A stretch of DNA of 64,000 nucleotides from Rhizoctonia solani (taxonomy: Eukaryota; Basidiomycota; Agaricomycetes; Cantharellales; Ceratobasidiaceae), in assembly GCF_016906535.1 (NCBI RefSeq), contig NC_057376.1, forward strand, positions 62,001-126,000, given 5' to 3'. The notes under the pieces are model-generated. The model did no database searches. It saw nothing but the letters and a program-made list of their open reading frames with translations, and had not been told where the DNA came from. Position 1 is the first letter of the stretch, and each line of letters starts with the position of its first letter. Both the position numbers and the translations under genes were made by a program. This document shows positions 20,471 to 31,996 of the stretch, piece by piece.

Positions 20471-22426
20471 TTAAAGGCTCTTGGCGGAGTCACAAGCCTT
20501 TTTCAGTTGCGACTTGTTGAAGCGTTGGATTTCTTCTTGACTATGTTTTAGCAGATCCTTGGGTTCCCAGGAGTTATCTTCTGGGCCATAGCCCTTCCAT
20601 TTGATGAGGTAAACCCACTTTCCTTGTAGTCTTTTTGAATCCAGGATTTGTTCTACCTCGTATTCCTCTTCCCCTTCTATGGTTTCCGGAGGGGGTCGAT
20701 CTGGGAATGGCTGGCTTGCAGATTCATGCGTCTTGGATAGAAGTCCTACATAGAACACGTCGTGGATTTTCAGAGTTTCCGGCAATTTTAGACAATAGGC
20801 GTGGCTGGAAATTTTTTCTGTGACTTCGAATGGTCCCAGCCGTTTGGGGTCCAGTTTGTTGGAATTTGTTCTCAGTTCCACGTTCTTTCCGTCCAGCCAG
20901 ACTTTTTCTCCTACAGAGTATTCTGGTATTACCCCTTTCGTCCCTGCCATGCGTTCTTTGGTCATTCTGAGCGCCAACTCTGCCTCTTTCCACTCTCGTG
21001 CAAGGGTATCAGCTACAAGGTCTGCTTCTGGTATGTTGGCTGGCACAGTTGACGGACTCATCACGGGGTTTCTTCCATAAACCAGTTCAAATGGGGTTTT
21101 ACCTGTGGCAGCATGCTTGGCGTTGTTGTATGCGTACTCCGCAAGGGGTAGCCATTTTACCCAATCTGAGTGATCCGCTGCTATGTAAGATTGAAGGTAA
21201 AACTCAATGAATTGGTTAACCCGTTTGGTTTGTCCATCTGATTTGGGGTGGTAGGCCAAGGAGAAGGAGGGTTGGATTCCCAATTGTTGGTACAAGGCCC
21301 TGAGGAACTTCCCGGTAAACGTGGTTCCCCAATCTGATACAGTTTTTACCGGGAGCCCATGGAGTTTCCAAACATGGGTGACAAAGAGATTCGCTAAGCC
21401 CTTGGCCAACACCTTTTTGGTAGTTGGGATGAAGTGCCCAAATTATGAAAACGAGTCTATGACCACCAATATTGCGTCATGTCCATCTGATCTGGGAAAA
21501 CCTGTAATGAAGTCGTAGGAAATTGTGTGGAATGGGAAAGGAGGGACTTCTAAGGGTTTTAGAGCTATTACTGGATTGTGGGCGCAACGGTTGGATTGGC
21601 AGATGGGGCAACATTCAACCCATTCTTTTGCAGAGGACTTCATTCCTGGCCACCAATAGTTACGGCTGAGTAGTTCTAGGGTCCGTTGTTGTCCGGGGTG
21701 GCCTGCCAAGGGAGAGTCATGGAATTCCTTGAGGAGTTGGTCCTTGAGTTCTTCTGAGTCTGGGACCACTAGCTTTCCGCAATACCATAGCAAGTCCTCT
21801 TCCCAATCGTAGTCCTTATAAGCTTTGCAAATAGACGGAGGGGCGTTGTCCGCGTCTTCCATGAGGAACCTGATGATGGGTTCTAGCGATGGATCTTCCC
21901 TGAGTTTGTCACGAATACTTGTGACAATCTCAAGTTCCTCTTCTGATGTGTTTGCAAAAACTTCTGACGGCAACATAATTTCTGGCTCTGTGGGGGCATC
22001 TACGTAATCTGATCTTCTGGAAAGGGCGTCTGGTTTTCCTGACTGTTTCCCGGGGCAATAATGGATCTCAAAATTGAAATCACTTAGAAAGATGCGCCAA
22101 TGAGCATGCCTGCAATTGAAAGTCCGTGCCTGCATCCAGTATTCCAGGTTTTGATGATCAGTGAACACCTGGATGGGTTTATCCGTTGCTTCTAAGAAAA
22201 TCCGCCATTCTTCCAGTGCCTTGATAATTGCCAAGAGTTCCTTATCATGTGTATCGTAATTAGCCTCAGCGCTGGAGAAGGATTTTGACATGTATGCCAC
22301 TGGGTGTAGGCGGTTATCTTTTCCTTGCTGACTAAGGATTGCTCCCATAGCTACTCCTGACGCATCTGTTTCCAGGTAATAGGGAAGGTCTGGGTTGGAA
22401 TGGATGAGGACCGGTGACTGGGTGAC
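20471..22426 (-). pseudogene. pol: A2 pol, 3' part (RNase H, integrase, chromodomain)
   Basis: Reading right to left: RNase H (TDASGVAMG), the integrase zinc domain, a TAA stop at 21443-21445 between the first and second catalytic Asp of integrase, then the rest of integrase and a chromodomain (about 20490-20660). Compared with A1 many Arg codons have become Cys, Gln or His (for example FNCR for FNRR), typical of CpG decay. The segment is cut from its 5' half by element C; the target GTGAC lies at 22422-22426. Confidence 0.92.
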
Positions 22427-22964
22427 TGTCAGAGCCGACAACTACCACAGGGTAAAGCCCAACAAGCTATTGCCTAATATAGGACTTATCAGCAAGTGGG
22501 ATCTAACAATGCTCTAAGGCAATTGCCAGATGAGGGGTTGGACAAGACCAATTGAGTAAGAGTGCACTATGCTATAAAGATAGCTGGGCAAAGGACCTTT
22601 GACAGTGACTGGTATGCTCTCAGGCAATACTCTTAATTGTATGTCTTAGGGTAGTAGGTGTTGGAAGGGATAAGAGGTCAAGTTCTGAGGCTTAAGGCTC
22701 TCAGAACCCTCCTTATATATTCACAGAGAAGGGGAAGAGTAATTACAAGTACAAACATCATAACAAAGATAAGGTCACATGACCAGAGATAAGAAAACAA
22801 GATCACATGACTAAAGGTCATGTGATGAGATTACATAATAAGCGCTCAGCGCCTAAATAGCATAAAGATGCATATATCCATAAATCTTCATGAAAATAGC
22901 GCATATATTCACTATTTCTTCGACTTAGTGGATTTTAAGGTGGTCACGCCTCTAGGGCATGACA
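22427..22964 (-). repeat. C 3' LTR (538 bp)
   Basis: TGTCA..TGACA ends. On the - strand it holds CACATG-type motifs, GCGCTTATTATG (complement at 22834-22845) also found in the A LTR, a TATATAA box near 22712-22718, and the candidate self-primer AGAACTTGACCT (complement at 22675-22686). Confidence 0.95.
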
Positions 22965-22975
22965 CTTCCCCCCCG

Positions 22976-25900
22976 TTAAGGTCCAGCTGCCTCTGGATGT
23001 TCACGGTGAAACTTAGCCAATTTTTCAGGGGCATTGGCTAAGTGGGCCTTGGGCTCCCATGTGTTATCCTCTGGTCCATACCCTTTCCATTTAACCAAGT
23101 ATTTGACTTGTCGACCCACTTTCTTGGAGTCTAGGATCCTTTCAACAGTATATTCCTCTTCTCCATCAGCTGTGACAACTGGGGGAGTGGAACTGGATCA
23201 CGGTCATACTCGTCTACTGGCTTTTTGTGTAATAGGGCAATGTTGAAGACAGGATGGACTTTCATGGATTTAGGGAGATCCAGTTTATAAGAGTTCCTGC
23301 CAATTTTCTCCAAGACCTTGTAGGGCCCCAATCGCTTATGTTCTAGCTTATGGGAAGGCCTTGAAGTTTTGATGTTGGCACTACTCAAATAAACTTTATC
23401 ACCAACTTCCAGCTTGGTTGCTTCCCTTCTGTTTAAATCATAGTATTGCGCATTTTGTCTTGCGGCAATTTCTAAAGCAGCTTTTGCTTCAGTTTGGATT
23501 TCTTTCAGGAAGTCTGCTAGGTCGTTGGCTTGGGGGACATGGCTTTCCTTGGTGTTTCCAACTGTGAAGTCTGGATTATAACCATAGCACATGTAGAAGG
23601 GAGAGTGTTTGGAGCCTGAGTGTTTCCCATTATTGTATGCAAATTCCGCAAGTGGTAGTGATGCAACCCAGTCTGTTTGTCTATAGTTGATGTAGTGGCG
23701 TAGGTAAATTTCCACAAACTGGTTTAAGCGTTCACTTTGTCCATCAACTTGTGGTCTGTATGCAGTGGAGAAATGTGGTTCTATCCCCAACCGCTTGTAG
23801 ACTTGTCTCAGGAATTTTGCATTAAATTGGGGGCCTCGGTCCGAAATGGTTTTCCTGGGTAACCCATGTAACTTCCACACAAAGGATACAAAGAGGTTTG
23901 CAACATCAACAGCAGTAGCATCAGAGTGCGTTGGTATAAAATGAACCATTTTGGATAATTGGTCCACTACTGTTAATATTGCATCATATCCTTCTGAGGT
24001 GGGGAGTCCTACAATCAAGTCATACGTTATTTCCTCCCAGGGCTTATTGGGTAAATCTATGTTTTGAAGGAGACCTTCAGGAGCCCGGTTGGAGTGTTTG
24101 CTACGTATGCATGAATCGCATGCTTGGACATATTTTGTTACAGATTGTTTCATCCCTGACCAGTAGTAATCCCTTGAAAGGAGGTCTAGGGTTCTGAACT
24201 GTCCTGGGTGCCCAGTGGAAGGGTTATCATGCCTGCTTTCTAAGATGGCTTTCCTGATTTCTGGCTCATTAGGGACATAAATCCGGTCATGATAGTAGAG
24301 TAAGCCATTATCAAGTTTCCATCCTTTAACGGGTATGTCCTCTTCCAAGGATTTAAGGATTTTGTATACAGCTTTATCATCATGCAGAGCGTCCCTTATT
24401 AGATCATTAAGGTCACTATCTGTTTGAATAGCTGCAATAAAAAGCTCTGGGCTTATGAGCACAGGGGTTTCACCCCCCTCTTTAACCGCAGACTTGTGGT
24501 CTTCACGGCAAGAGAGAATATCTGCTTTTCTATTCTGTGCGCCCGGCCTATACACAATCCTATAGTTGTAATCTGCCAAAAATCCCATCCACCTTAACTG
24601 CCTTTGGTTCAGATCCCTTTTTGTCTGGAAGTACTCCAGATTTTTATGGTCTGTCAGTATTTTGACAGGGATTACTGTTCCTTCCAGCAGGTGACGCCAT
24701 TCCTTTAAAGCCCTTACTACTGCTAGTAACTCTTTATCAAAGATATCATAGTTTCTTTCAGCAGGTGCTAGGGATTTTGATAGGAATGCAACCGGGTGTA
24801 ATTTATCATCACTGCCCTTTTGATTAAGGACAGCGCCCGTTGCAAAATCAGAGGCGTCACACTCAAGGAAAAACTCCTTGTATGGATTGGGTTGGATTAA
24901 GACAGGGGATTCAATTAGAGCCTGTTTAAGAGCTTTAAAAGACACTTCTTGGCGTTCACCCCACTCCCAAGGTATATTCTTTTGGAGTAGTTGGTATAAG
25001 GGTTGTGCCAATTTTGAGAAGTTATGTATGAAGCGTCTATAGAAATTTATAAAGCCCAAAAACTCTTGAACCCCTTTGACAGAGCGCGGTGTTGCCCAAT
25101 CAACCGCTTGAGTGATTTTCTTGGGATCTGCTTTCACTCCTTCACCATTGGCAATGACACCAAGGTAATCTACTTCAGATGCATAGAAATTACACTTCTC
25201 CAGGTTACAGTAGCATGCATTGTCTTGCAGCCTTTTCAGTACCTCTTGGAGATGTTTTGTGTGTAATTCCCTGCTTTCTGAGAATATTAGGATGTCGTCT
25301 AGATATACTACTACATAGACGTCCAATATGTCCCTAAATATCTCATTCATGAAGTGCTGAAATGCAGCAGGAGCGTTGCATAACCCAAAGGGCATGACTA
25401 GGTATTCAAACAGGCCATATTTGGTTTTAAACGCAGTCTTCCATTCATCACCTTCCTTTATCCGGACCAAGTTATATCCAGATTTCAGGTCAATGGTGGA
25501 AAAGTATTTTGCGCCCCTTAGTTTCTCAATGAGAGACTGTATTAAAGGTAGGGGGTACGCATTTTTGACTGTATTTGCATTTAGGGATCTATAATCCACA
25601 ACCATACGCCTTTTCCCATTTTTCTTGTTGACAAAGTGAACTGGGGAACCATATTTGGATTTGGATGGGCGAATCAATCCTTTGTCCAATTGTTCTTTAA
25701 GAAGTTTTCTAAGTTCCTCATCATCAGATGCCTTCAAGGGGTATACCATAGCCTTAACAGGTTTATCAGGATCGATTAAATCAATCCCTAAATCAAAAGG
25801 ACGGTGCGGCGGCAGTTCCGTCACCTTCATGTCCTCAGAAAATACCTCCGCAAAATTGCGCAGTTCTACTGGGATACTTTCAAGTGGAGAGTCCACAGTA

Positions 25901-26466
25901 CCTCCAGTTTCCCTAGGGATGCCTTCAAGAGGTTCAATTACCTCGACACCTCCTAAGTCTTCTGGTATGCCTTCAAGGTGGTTAGAAGTCCCACCAACAT
26001 TTCCCAGGATAGAATTAGAAACAGAAAGACAAGTGTTGTTACAATATTGAGAATTAAAAGTAATACGCTTATTAGGCCAGTCTATAGTAGGGTTGTGTAA
26101 CTTGAGCCAGGACATTCCAAGGACTATGCTATGTTTACCTATATCAGCTATGTTACATTTCAGAACCTCTTTATGACTACCTAATTCTAAAGTAAATATA
26201 CATTCTGAATCTACCAAACCAGAACTAATGTCTCTTCCATCAATCACTTTAAGGCGACGTGGTACAGACTTTTTTGTAGTAGGTATACCATATTGTTTGA
26301 TCAAGTCCTTGTGTATAAAGCAAGACGATGCACCTGAATCAATCATAGCCCATCCAAAGAAGGGCTTCATTTTCTTGGTAACCTTAGGGTTGGGAACTTG
26401 TTGAACGCGAGATGCTTGAAAATATATATTTAAAGGAGATATATTATTTACAGAAAAGATTTCCAA
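22976..26466 (-). CDS. pol: Pol polyprotein of C, chromodomain out of frame
   Basis: The open frame runs from 26466 to 23131 (1,111 codons; it is open further upstream and lies in -1 frame to gag). Domains: protease D-S-G-A at 26329-26340, RT with YLDD at 25294-25305, RNase H, integrase zinc domain and D,D-35-E core ([18 protein letters not shown]), LGPYKV segment. At a run of five G on the + strand (23181-23185) the reading frame changes. The sequence beyond, down to a TAA at 22976-22978, encodes a typical chromodomain (YTVERIL.., WKGYGPED) in another frame. One base more in this run would rejoin them, so the break is either a real 1-bp loss, an assembly error or a shift site. The polypurine tract follows. 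Confidence 0.92.
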
Positions 26467-26516
26467 GCTATCTAAATGTCCATTATTTCCCTCTGATACA
26501 CTGTTCCCGTTAGTGT

Positions 26517-27857
26517 TCAGAGGTCCCCATTTTCCGACTCATCCTCAGAGATGTGGGCCTCATGGCCAGAGTAGGATTTGGAGGGGCATTGGTTGGCATA
26601 GTGTCCCCTACCTCCACATGTTGCGCATATAATTGGTTTTTTGCCTTTAGATGAGGCAGAGTCTAAGTCCATTGGTGAAGGACCAGAGTTGCGCGAGGAG
26701 GAGGAGGAGGAAGAAGCCTTGGGAGCAGTGGAAGAGGTGGCAGTGGCAGGGTGGTTATCCTTTTTAAGAGATTTAAAGGTAACATCCATGGTGGTGCCAT
26801 CATTCCATTTGACAATTGGGACTGCTATTCCCTTGGCATTTTGGCCAACCTTTTGGAGGACCCCCTTCTTAGCCTTTCCATCCACAATCGCATACACCTG
26901 TTCCCCAACAGACAGTTTATCCCTGGGCGCTCCCTGGGCTGCTGCTGACGTCGAAGTGCTGGATTTGCTTCCAGATTGGTTTGAAGAGGAGGATGAACCC
27001 TTGTGCTGGGCCGCAAACTGCTCTAGGCGCTGATCCACCTTAAGGGCCTTCTCCGCAAGAGTTGCAAGAGTGACTGAGGCATCTGCATGGTCATAATCTT
27101 GAACCATGAGAGTTTCCTTAATTTTGTGGGACAGGCCATCATAGAACATGTCCCTGAGAGAAGGATCGTTGTAACCAAGGCCTTGAGAATAGGTCTGGAA
27201 GTCCTTGTAATAATCTTGGACTCCCTTGGTTTGCTTAAGGGTGCGCAACTTGGCGCGGAAGTTCTCAGTCCTATTTTGGACATTCCAGCGTGCATTGAAT
27301 TGCAGCCAGAAGGCATCCAAATTGTGGAGCCAAGAAACAGGGTTCCCTTTTACAACGTCCTCCTCCAGGTAGGGCTCAAGCCACTCATGGGCCTTGCCAT
27401 CCAGGCAGGAGATAATGAAAGCGATTTGCTCATCCACTGTTGAGCCAGGATATGAGATCCTGAGATAATGAGATACAGCAACTCTGAAAGAGATTGCCTT
27501 ATTCTTGTCAGACCCATCAAATTTGTCTGGCGTCGCAAGTTTGGGAGCCTTGGTAGCCGAGGCAAGGGAGGAACCAGAAGCAGCAGCGGTGCCTATTTTG
27601 GCAATATCAGCCCCAAGTTTTACAATCAGGGCGTCAAGGTTGGTAATGCTACTGTCATGGTTTGAGAGGGTAGCCTGAGTGGTGCCGATGTCTGTGTGGT
27701 GGGCAGCCGCTTGTCCTATGACCAAGGATAGATTTTGGTTCATAGCCAGGAGGAGGTTTTTGATCTCCTGGGCCCACGCAGGTATCTCCTGGATATTGGT
27801 GGGGACAGACAGCGCATTGGGATCGGCATGCACATAGGTAGATGGTTGGGTTGACAT
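26517..27857 (-). CDS. gag: Gag of C
   Basis: A 446-residue Gag starting at ATG 27855-27857. It has an N-terminal helical region, a retrotransposon-gag core (about residues 100-260; DKFDGSDKNK, FWLQFNARW), a Ser-rich linker and a CCHC knuckle (CATCGGRGHYANQC) near the C-terminus. It forms the particle shell and binds the element RNA. Pol follows in the -1 frame, with its frame already open before the gag stop. No lesion is seen. Confidence 0.93.
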   Translation of the reverse strand: MSTQPSTYVHADPNALSVPTNIQEIPAWAQEIKNLLLAMNQNLSLVIGQAAAHHTDIGTTQATLSNHDSSITNLDALIVKLGADIAKIGTAAASGSSLASATKAPKLATPDKFDGSDKNKAISFRVAVSHYLRISYPGSTVDEQIAFIISCLDGKAHEWLEPYLEEDVVKGNPVSWLHNLDAFWLQFNARWNVQNRTENFRAKLRTLKQTKGVQDYYKDFQTYSQGLGYNDPSLRDMFYDGLSHKIKETLMVQDYDHADASVTLATLAEKALKVDQRLEQFAAQHKGSSSSSNQSGSKSSTSTSAAAQGAPRDKLSVGEQVYAIVDGKAKKGVLQKVGQNAKGIAVPIVKWNDGTTMDVTFKSLKKDNHPATATSSTAPKASSSSSSSRNSGPSPMDLDSASSKGKKPIICATCGGRGHYANQCPSKSYSGHEAHISEDESENGDL

Positions 27858-28289
27858 AGTGGAGAAGGAGGGATATGATAGATACTAAGTAGCGTCCTTG
27901 CTAAATAAGGCAACTTCACTACTAGTTTAGGAATAAGGGGAGGCTAGATGATTGGCCCCACTAAGCTCACAGTTTATTCTTTACGCTAATCACTGTCTCA
28001 ATACCTAGCGTTGAATGCTCCTTACAACTGATCAACAAGCCTTGGATGGGCGTGATACAGTAGCAGGTTTTGCACAAGCGGGTCTTTGACTGTCTGTGAC
28101 GCAGAAGGAGTCGTGGCAGACTCTTGGGTGGACGTTCGCAATGCTAGCCGTGTAACAATAACCCCCTAGTGCAACAATCACCAGTTTTGACTATTATCTG
28201 GCTATGCTGGATCACTGGTTCTTGATGGGTCGTGCCAGTACTAACACCCTAGTAGTCCACAAGGGTTGGTGATGAAGAACTCAACCTAA
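27858..28289 (-). other. C leader with self-priming-type PBS
   Basis: A non-coding leader of 432 bases. At 28276-28287, two bases from the LTR as in A, the - strand reads AGGTTGAGTTCT. It pairs with AGAACTTGACCT of the LTR over 12 positions, ten Watson-Crick and two G-U. Confidence 0.55.
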
Positions 28290-28827
28290 TGTCAGAGCCG
28301 ACAACTACCACAGGGTAAAGCCCAACAAGCTATTGCCTAATATAGGACTTATCAGCAAGTGGGATCTAACAATGCTCTAAGGCAATTGCCAGATGAGGGG
28401 TTGGACAAGACCAATTGAGTAAGAGTGCACTATGCTATAAAGATAGCTGGGCAAAGGACCTTTGACAGTGACTGGTATGCTCTCAGGCAATACTCTTAAT
28501 TGTATGTCTTAGGGTAGTAGGTGTTGGAAGGGATAAGAGGTCAAGTTCTGAGGCTTAAGGCTCTCAGAACCCTCCTTATATATTCACAGAGAAGGGGAAG
28601 AGTAATTACAAGTACAAACATCATAACAAAGATAAGGTCACATGACCAGAGATAAGAAAACAAGATCACATGACTAAAGGTCATGTGATGAGATTACATA
28701 ATAAGCGCTCAGCGCCTAAATAGCATAAAGATGCATATATCCATAAATCTTCATGAAAATAGCGCATATATTCACTATTTCTTCGACTTAGTGGATTTTA
28801 AGGTGGTCACGCCTCTAGGGCATGACA
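28290..28827 (-). repeat. C 5' LTR (538 bp)
   Basis: By eye identical to 22427-22964. It is followed at 28828-28832 by GTGAC, the second target copy. Confidence 0.95.
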
Positions 28828-28832
28828 GTGAC

Positions 28833-30269
28833 AAGAAGCTTCAATTCCTGGAACGCCGCTTCTTCTGGGTTACCCCATGACCAGGGGGTTTCCTTTTTGG
28901 TGAGATTATGCAGAGGACGTGCAACCAAACTGAAGTTGGGGATGAACCGGCGGAGGTAATTGACAAACCCTAGGAAGGCCTGGACTTGTTTAATTGTCTT
29001 GGGCTGTGGCCATGACGTGACTGCCTTGATCTTTTTCTGGTCCATGGAAAAGCCAGCTGGGGATATGACAATGCCCAAGTAATCTACCGTAGTGACGTGG
29101 AAATGACATTTTGACAACTTGCAGAACAACTGGTTCTTCATTAATCTAGACAGAACTTCTCTAACGTGGGACGGGTGTTCTTCCAGTTTCTCTGAGAAGA
29201 TGAGGATGTTGTCTAAATAAATTACCACCGTTACGTTGATCAGGTCCCTGAACAGGTTGTTCATAAAGTGTTGAAATGCTGCAGGCGCATTCGTGAGGCC
29301 AAAGGGCATGACTAGGTATTTGAATAGCCCATATTTGGTGCGGAAGGCGGTTTTCCATTTGTCACCTTCCTTGATCCGGACGTTATTGTAGCCCCAACGG
29401 AGGTCCAGTTTTGTGAACATCTTTGCATGCCTTAGTTTGGCCATGAGATTGTCTTGCCGTGGTAAGGGGTAAACGTTTTTATGGGTTACGTTGTTGAGTT
29501 TTTGGTAATCTACCACCAGCCTGAGAGAACTATCTGCTTTTTTTACAAACATGACTGGAGCACCTGCCAATGAAGTGCTGGGGCAAATCTTGCCCGTTGC
29601 CAATTCTTCATCAATGTGTTGTTTCAGGGCTTTGGATTCTGCATCTGTCATGCCGTATATGGGACCAGGGGAGAGTTTGGCGTCTGGCAGGAGATCTATG
29701 GCTATGTTGTATTCTCTATGCGGAGGGAGCACCTTGAACTCTTCTTCCCCAAACACTTTTGCAAATTCCTGATATTGTGGGGGAAGGTCTGCCAAGGGGT
29801 TGGAGTCGGCTTCTTCTTTGGAGGCAATTTGTACTTGCTCCGGGAATGTGACTAGGCCCTGTTGCCAGTTGATGAGGGGGGATTCAGATGAGAGCCAAGT
29901 CATCCCTAAGATGGCGGGGGTGTTTCCAATGGGGCAGACAAGGAAAGGGATGGTATGTGGGTGGCCATTGGCCAAAACCGCAAGTTGGACCTGGTGCCAT
30001 ATGCGACCAGTCTGGGAAATGGTACCATCTAGCATTCTCACTACTCATGGATTTTCAAGTAGGGTTTTTGGGATTTTAAGTCTTTCAACAATTGTGGGAG
30101 AGATGAAATTGGATGTGGCGCCAGAGTCAATTAAGGTTTTGAGAGGTTCCGTTGGATAGTTTTGCATGATCAGATCAAGATAGAGCAGTGGCTTTTTATT
30201 GGAATTGCAAGCAATAGAGACAAATTCAACAACTGATTCTGATACATGATTGGCTATAGATGTTACCAA
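28833..30269 (-). pseudogene. pol: A2 pol, 5' part (protease, reverse transcriptase)
   Basis: Right to left: protease with D-S-G-A, then a TGA at 30045-30047 where A1 has CGA (Arg), then RT to the C insertion point. The RT box is YLDN instead of YLDD: the codon at 29208-29210 is AAC where A1 has GAT, so the second catalytic Asp is lost. Further Asp-to-Asn and Glu-to-Lys changes occur nearby. Its continuation lies at 20471-22426. Confidence 0.92.
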
Positions 30270-30292
30270 GGGCTTGACGGCAGTCCTTGGCT

Positions 30293-31474
30293 TTATTCTT
30301 TTTCCGACTCAACGGCTTCTCCTATCTTGGCAACTTCCTTGATTGTGGCTTTCCAGCCATTGGGGCACTGCTTGATCCCATGTCCTTTTTGGCCGCACTT
30401 AACACAAAGGCCTGACGCACGGCGGCAATCCCTTTCTTCCGGGGTGACATAGTTGGGGTCCTCGGATAGGCGGACCCTTGTGGTGGTGGTGGAAGTAGTA
30501 GTGACGGGGGATTTGGCCGGTGCCTTTTTAGGTTGGTTCTCCTCATTTTCCCAACGAGTATTATCAATTTTAATGGAGGCGGCAAATATAGCCTCTAACT
30601 CATTGGGGATGTTGTCCTTGGTGGACAGGAGCTCCTTGACCTTCCAGTGGAGGCCGCGTGTGAACTGGGCAATATACGCCTCCTTGTTCCAATCTAGTTC
30701 TGCTATGAGATTGCGGAACTCTGTGACGTATTCAGACGTGGTTGTGGTCTGAACTAACGCAGCAATCTTCCTGGCAGCCGCCCTCTTTGCGTCTGGATCA
30801 GCAAAAGCTTCTTTGAATTTGGCCGTTAAGGCCAAAATGGTGGTCGGGGGTTGTCCTTTGCCCTTGATAATGGTCCCAATGATGGGGAGAGCCCAATCGG
30901 CAGCCTTGTCGGTCATATGGTATAATATCCATACCACCATTTGCTCTTCCTCATCAAATTGTTCCCTATGCAGGGCGGCCCAGAGAAGCATTTGGTCCAG
31001 CCATTGGGTGGCTTTGCGGCCCCTAATATCACCCTTGTAAGGGTCCGGGAGGTCCATTTTGGGTTGTTTAGCGCTGGATCCTGCGTCAAAGGGGGTGAGG
31101 GAGCTTAGGCTCCTAGGCGTTCCGCGAGGCTCTTTTTTGGGAGCTTGCCTGGGTTCCTCTTCTTCTTCTGAGTCAAACCCTGTACCCCTTGATGGGCGGA
31201 AGGGGTCCTTGAGTCCAGGCCTAGCCGTGCCTGGAGTGTGGGTTTCTCCTCCCAAGTGTGTGGGAGGAGTGACAGGCCCAGTCGATGGGCCAGGCTGGGC
31301 TTTGGGTGCTCCTTGGTCTTTATCCCCAAGGAGGTCTGCGGTTTCCTTGCATATGGCCCTAAGTTCAGTGATTTGCTGGCTTTGGGCGCAAATTTGATCC
31401 TGCAGGGACCCAACTGTGGCGGTGAGGGCTGTGATAGCCTTGAGGAGAGCGGTAGGGGACGGCTCTGGTTCCAT
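30293..31474 (-). CDS. gag: Gag of A2
   Basis: 393 residues, the same length as A1 Gag, open throughout, with the same layout: coiled-coil-like N-terminus, Pro/Thr-rich linker, gag core and CCHC knuckle (CVKCGQKGHGIKQC). Before its stop the sequence reads GGAAAAA where A1 has the heptamer GGGAAAA, so efficient shifting into pol is doubtful. Gag could still be made even though pol is dead. Confidence 0.9.
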   Translation of the reverse strand: MEPEPSPTALLKAITALTATVGSLQDQICAQSQQITELRAICKETADLLGDKDQGAPKAQPGPSTGPVTPPTHLGGETHTPGTARPGLKDPFRPSRGTGFDSEEEEEPRQAPKKEPRGTPRSLSSLTPFDAGSSAKQPKMDLPDPYKGDIRGRKATQWLDQMLLWAALHREQFDEEEQMVVWILYHMTDKAADWALPIIGTIIKGKGQPPTTILALTAKFKEAFADPDAKRAAARKIAALVQTTTTSEYVTEFRNLIAELDWNKEAYIAQFTRGLHWKVKELLSTKDNIPNELEAIFAASIKIDNTRWENEENQPKKAPAKSPVTTTSTTTTRVRLSEDPNYVTPEERDCRRASGLCVKCGQKGHGIKQCPNGWKATIKEVAKIGEAVESEKE

Positions 31475-31996
31475 CCTTGGCAGGTCTCTTGAAGAGGGAG
31501 ATGGGCTGCAAGTGGGTGGTTGGGAACGGGGTGGAACAGAACGACGGCTGGAGCGGCTGGAAGGACGGGAGTATGGGTGGGGGACGCCAGAGTGTGTGGA
31601 TGGAATGTTTGAGACGGCGTGGGGGGACTAGGTGCCTGATACAGGACTTATGAGCGGTTTTTACGCAGTGTGTCTACGCTAAACCCTTGCGTTAAATACC
31701 TAGCGTTGGACAATCCCTACAACAAATCAGCAGATCTGGCAATTGTGATACAAGCGGGTTTTTTGCAAGCAGGTAATTCAGCTGACTAGGGTCGCTAACT
31801 GCAGAGTTCCGGCGAAACTCATGGTATGCAGACAATAGGACTTGTTAGCCTTATAGCAATTCGGTACTACGTGGGGGTGGGGGACTTTTGATTATTATGT
31901 CCCGCAAGGTAGCCCCAATCACGGTTTTTTCCCTTGTGCTAGTACTAGGAGTCTTCTTGTTTGTCAATCAAGCCTACAAGAAAGTCAATTTTACAA
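31475..31996 (-). other. A2 leader with primer-binding site
   Basis: 522 non-coding bases. The + strand at 31982-31994 is AAGTCAATTTTAC, two bases from the LTR. Its complement on the - strand pairs fully with the LTR stretch found at 20157-20169, the presumed transcript 5' end. Confidence 0.6.

Larger units (their letters stand above)
22427..28827 (-). mobile_element. Ty3/gypsy chromovirus element C, young
   Basis: A 6,401-bp element with two 538-bp LTRs that I read as identical, flanked by GTGAC (22422-22426 and 28828-28832). Gag and pol are open except for one frameshift before the chromodomain. Identical LTRs mean a very recent insertion. It is the last of the nested events. Confidence 0.95.
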
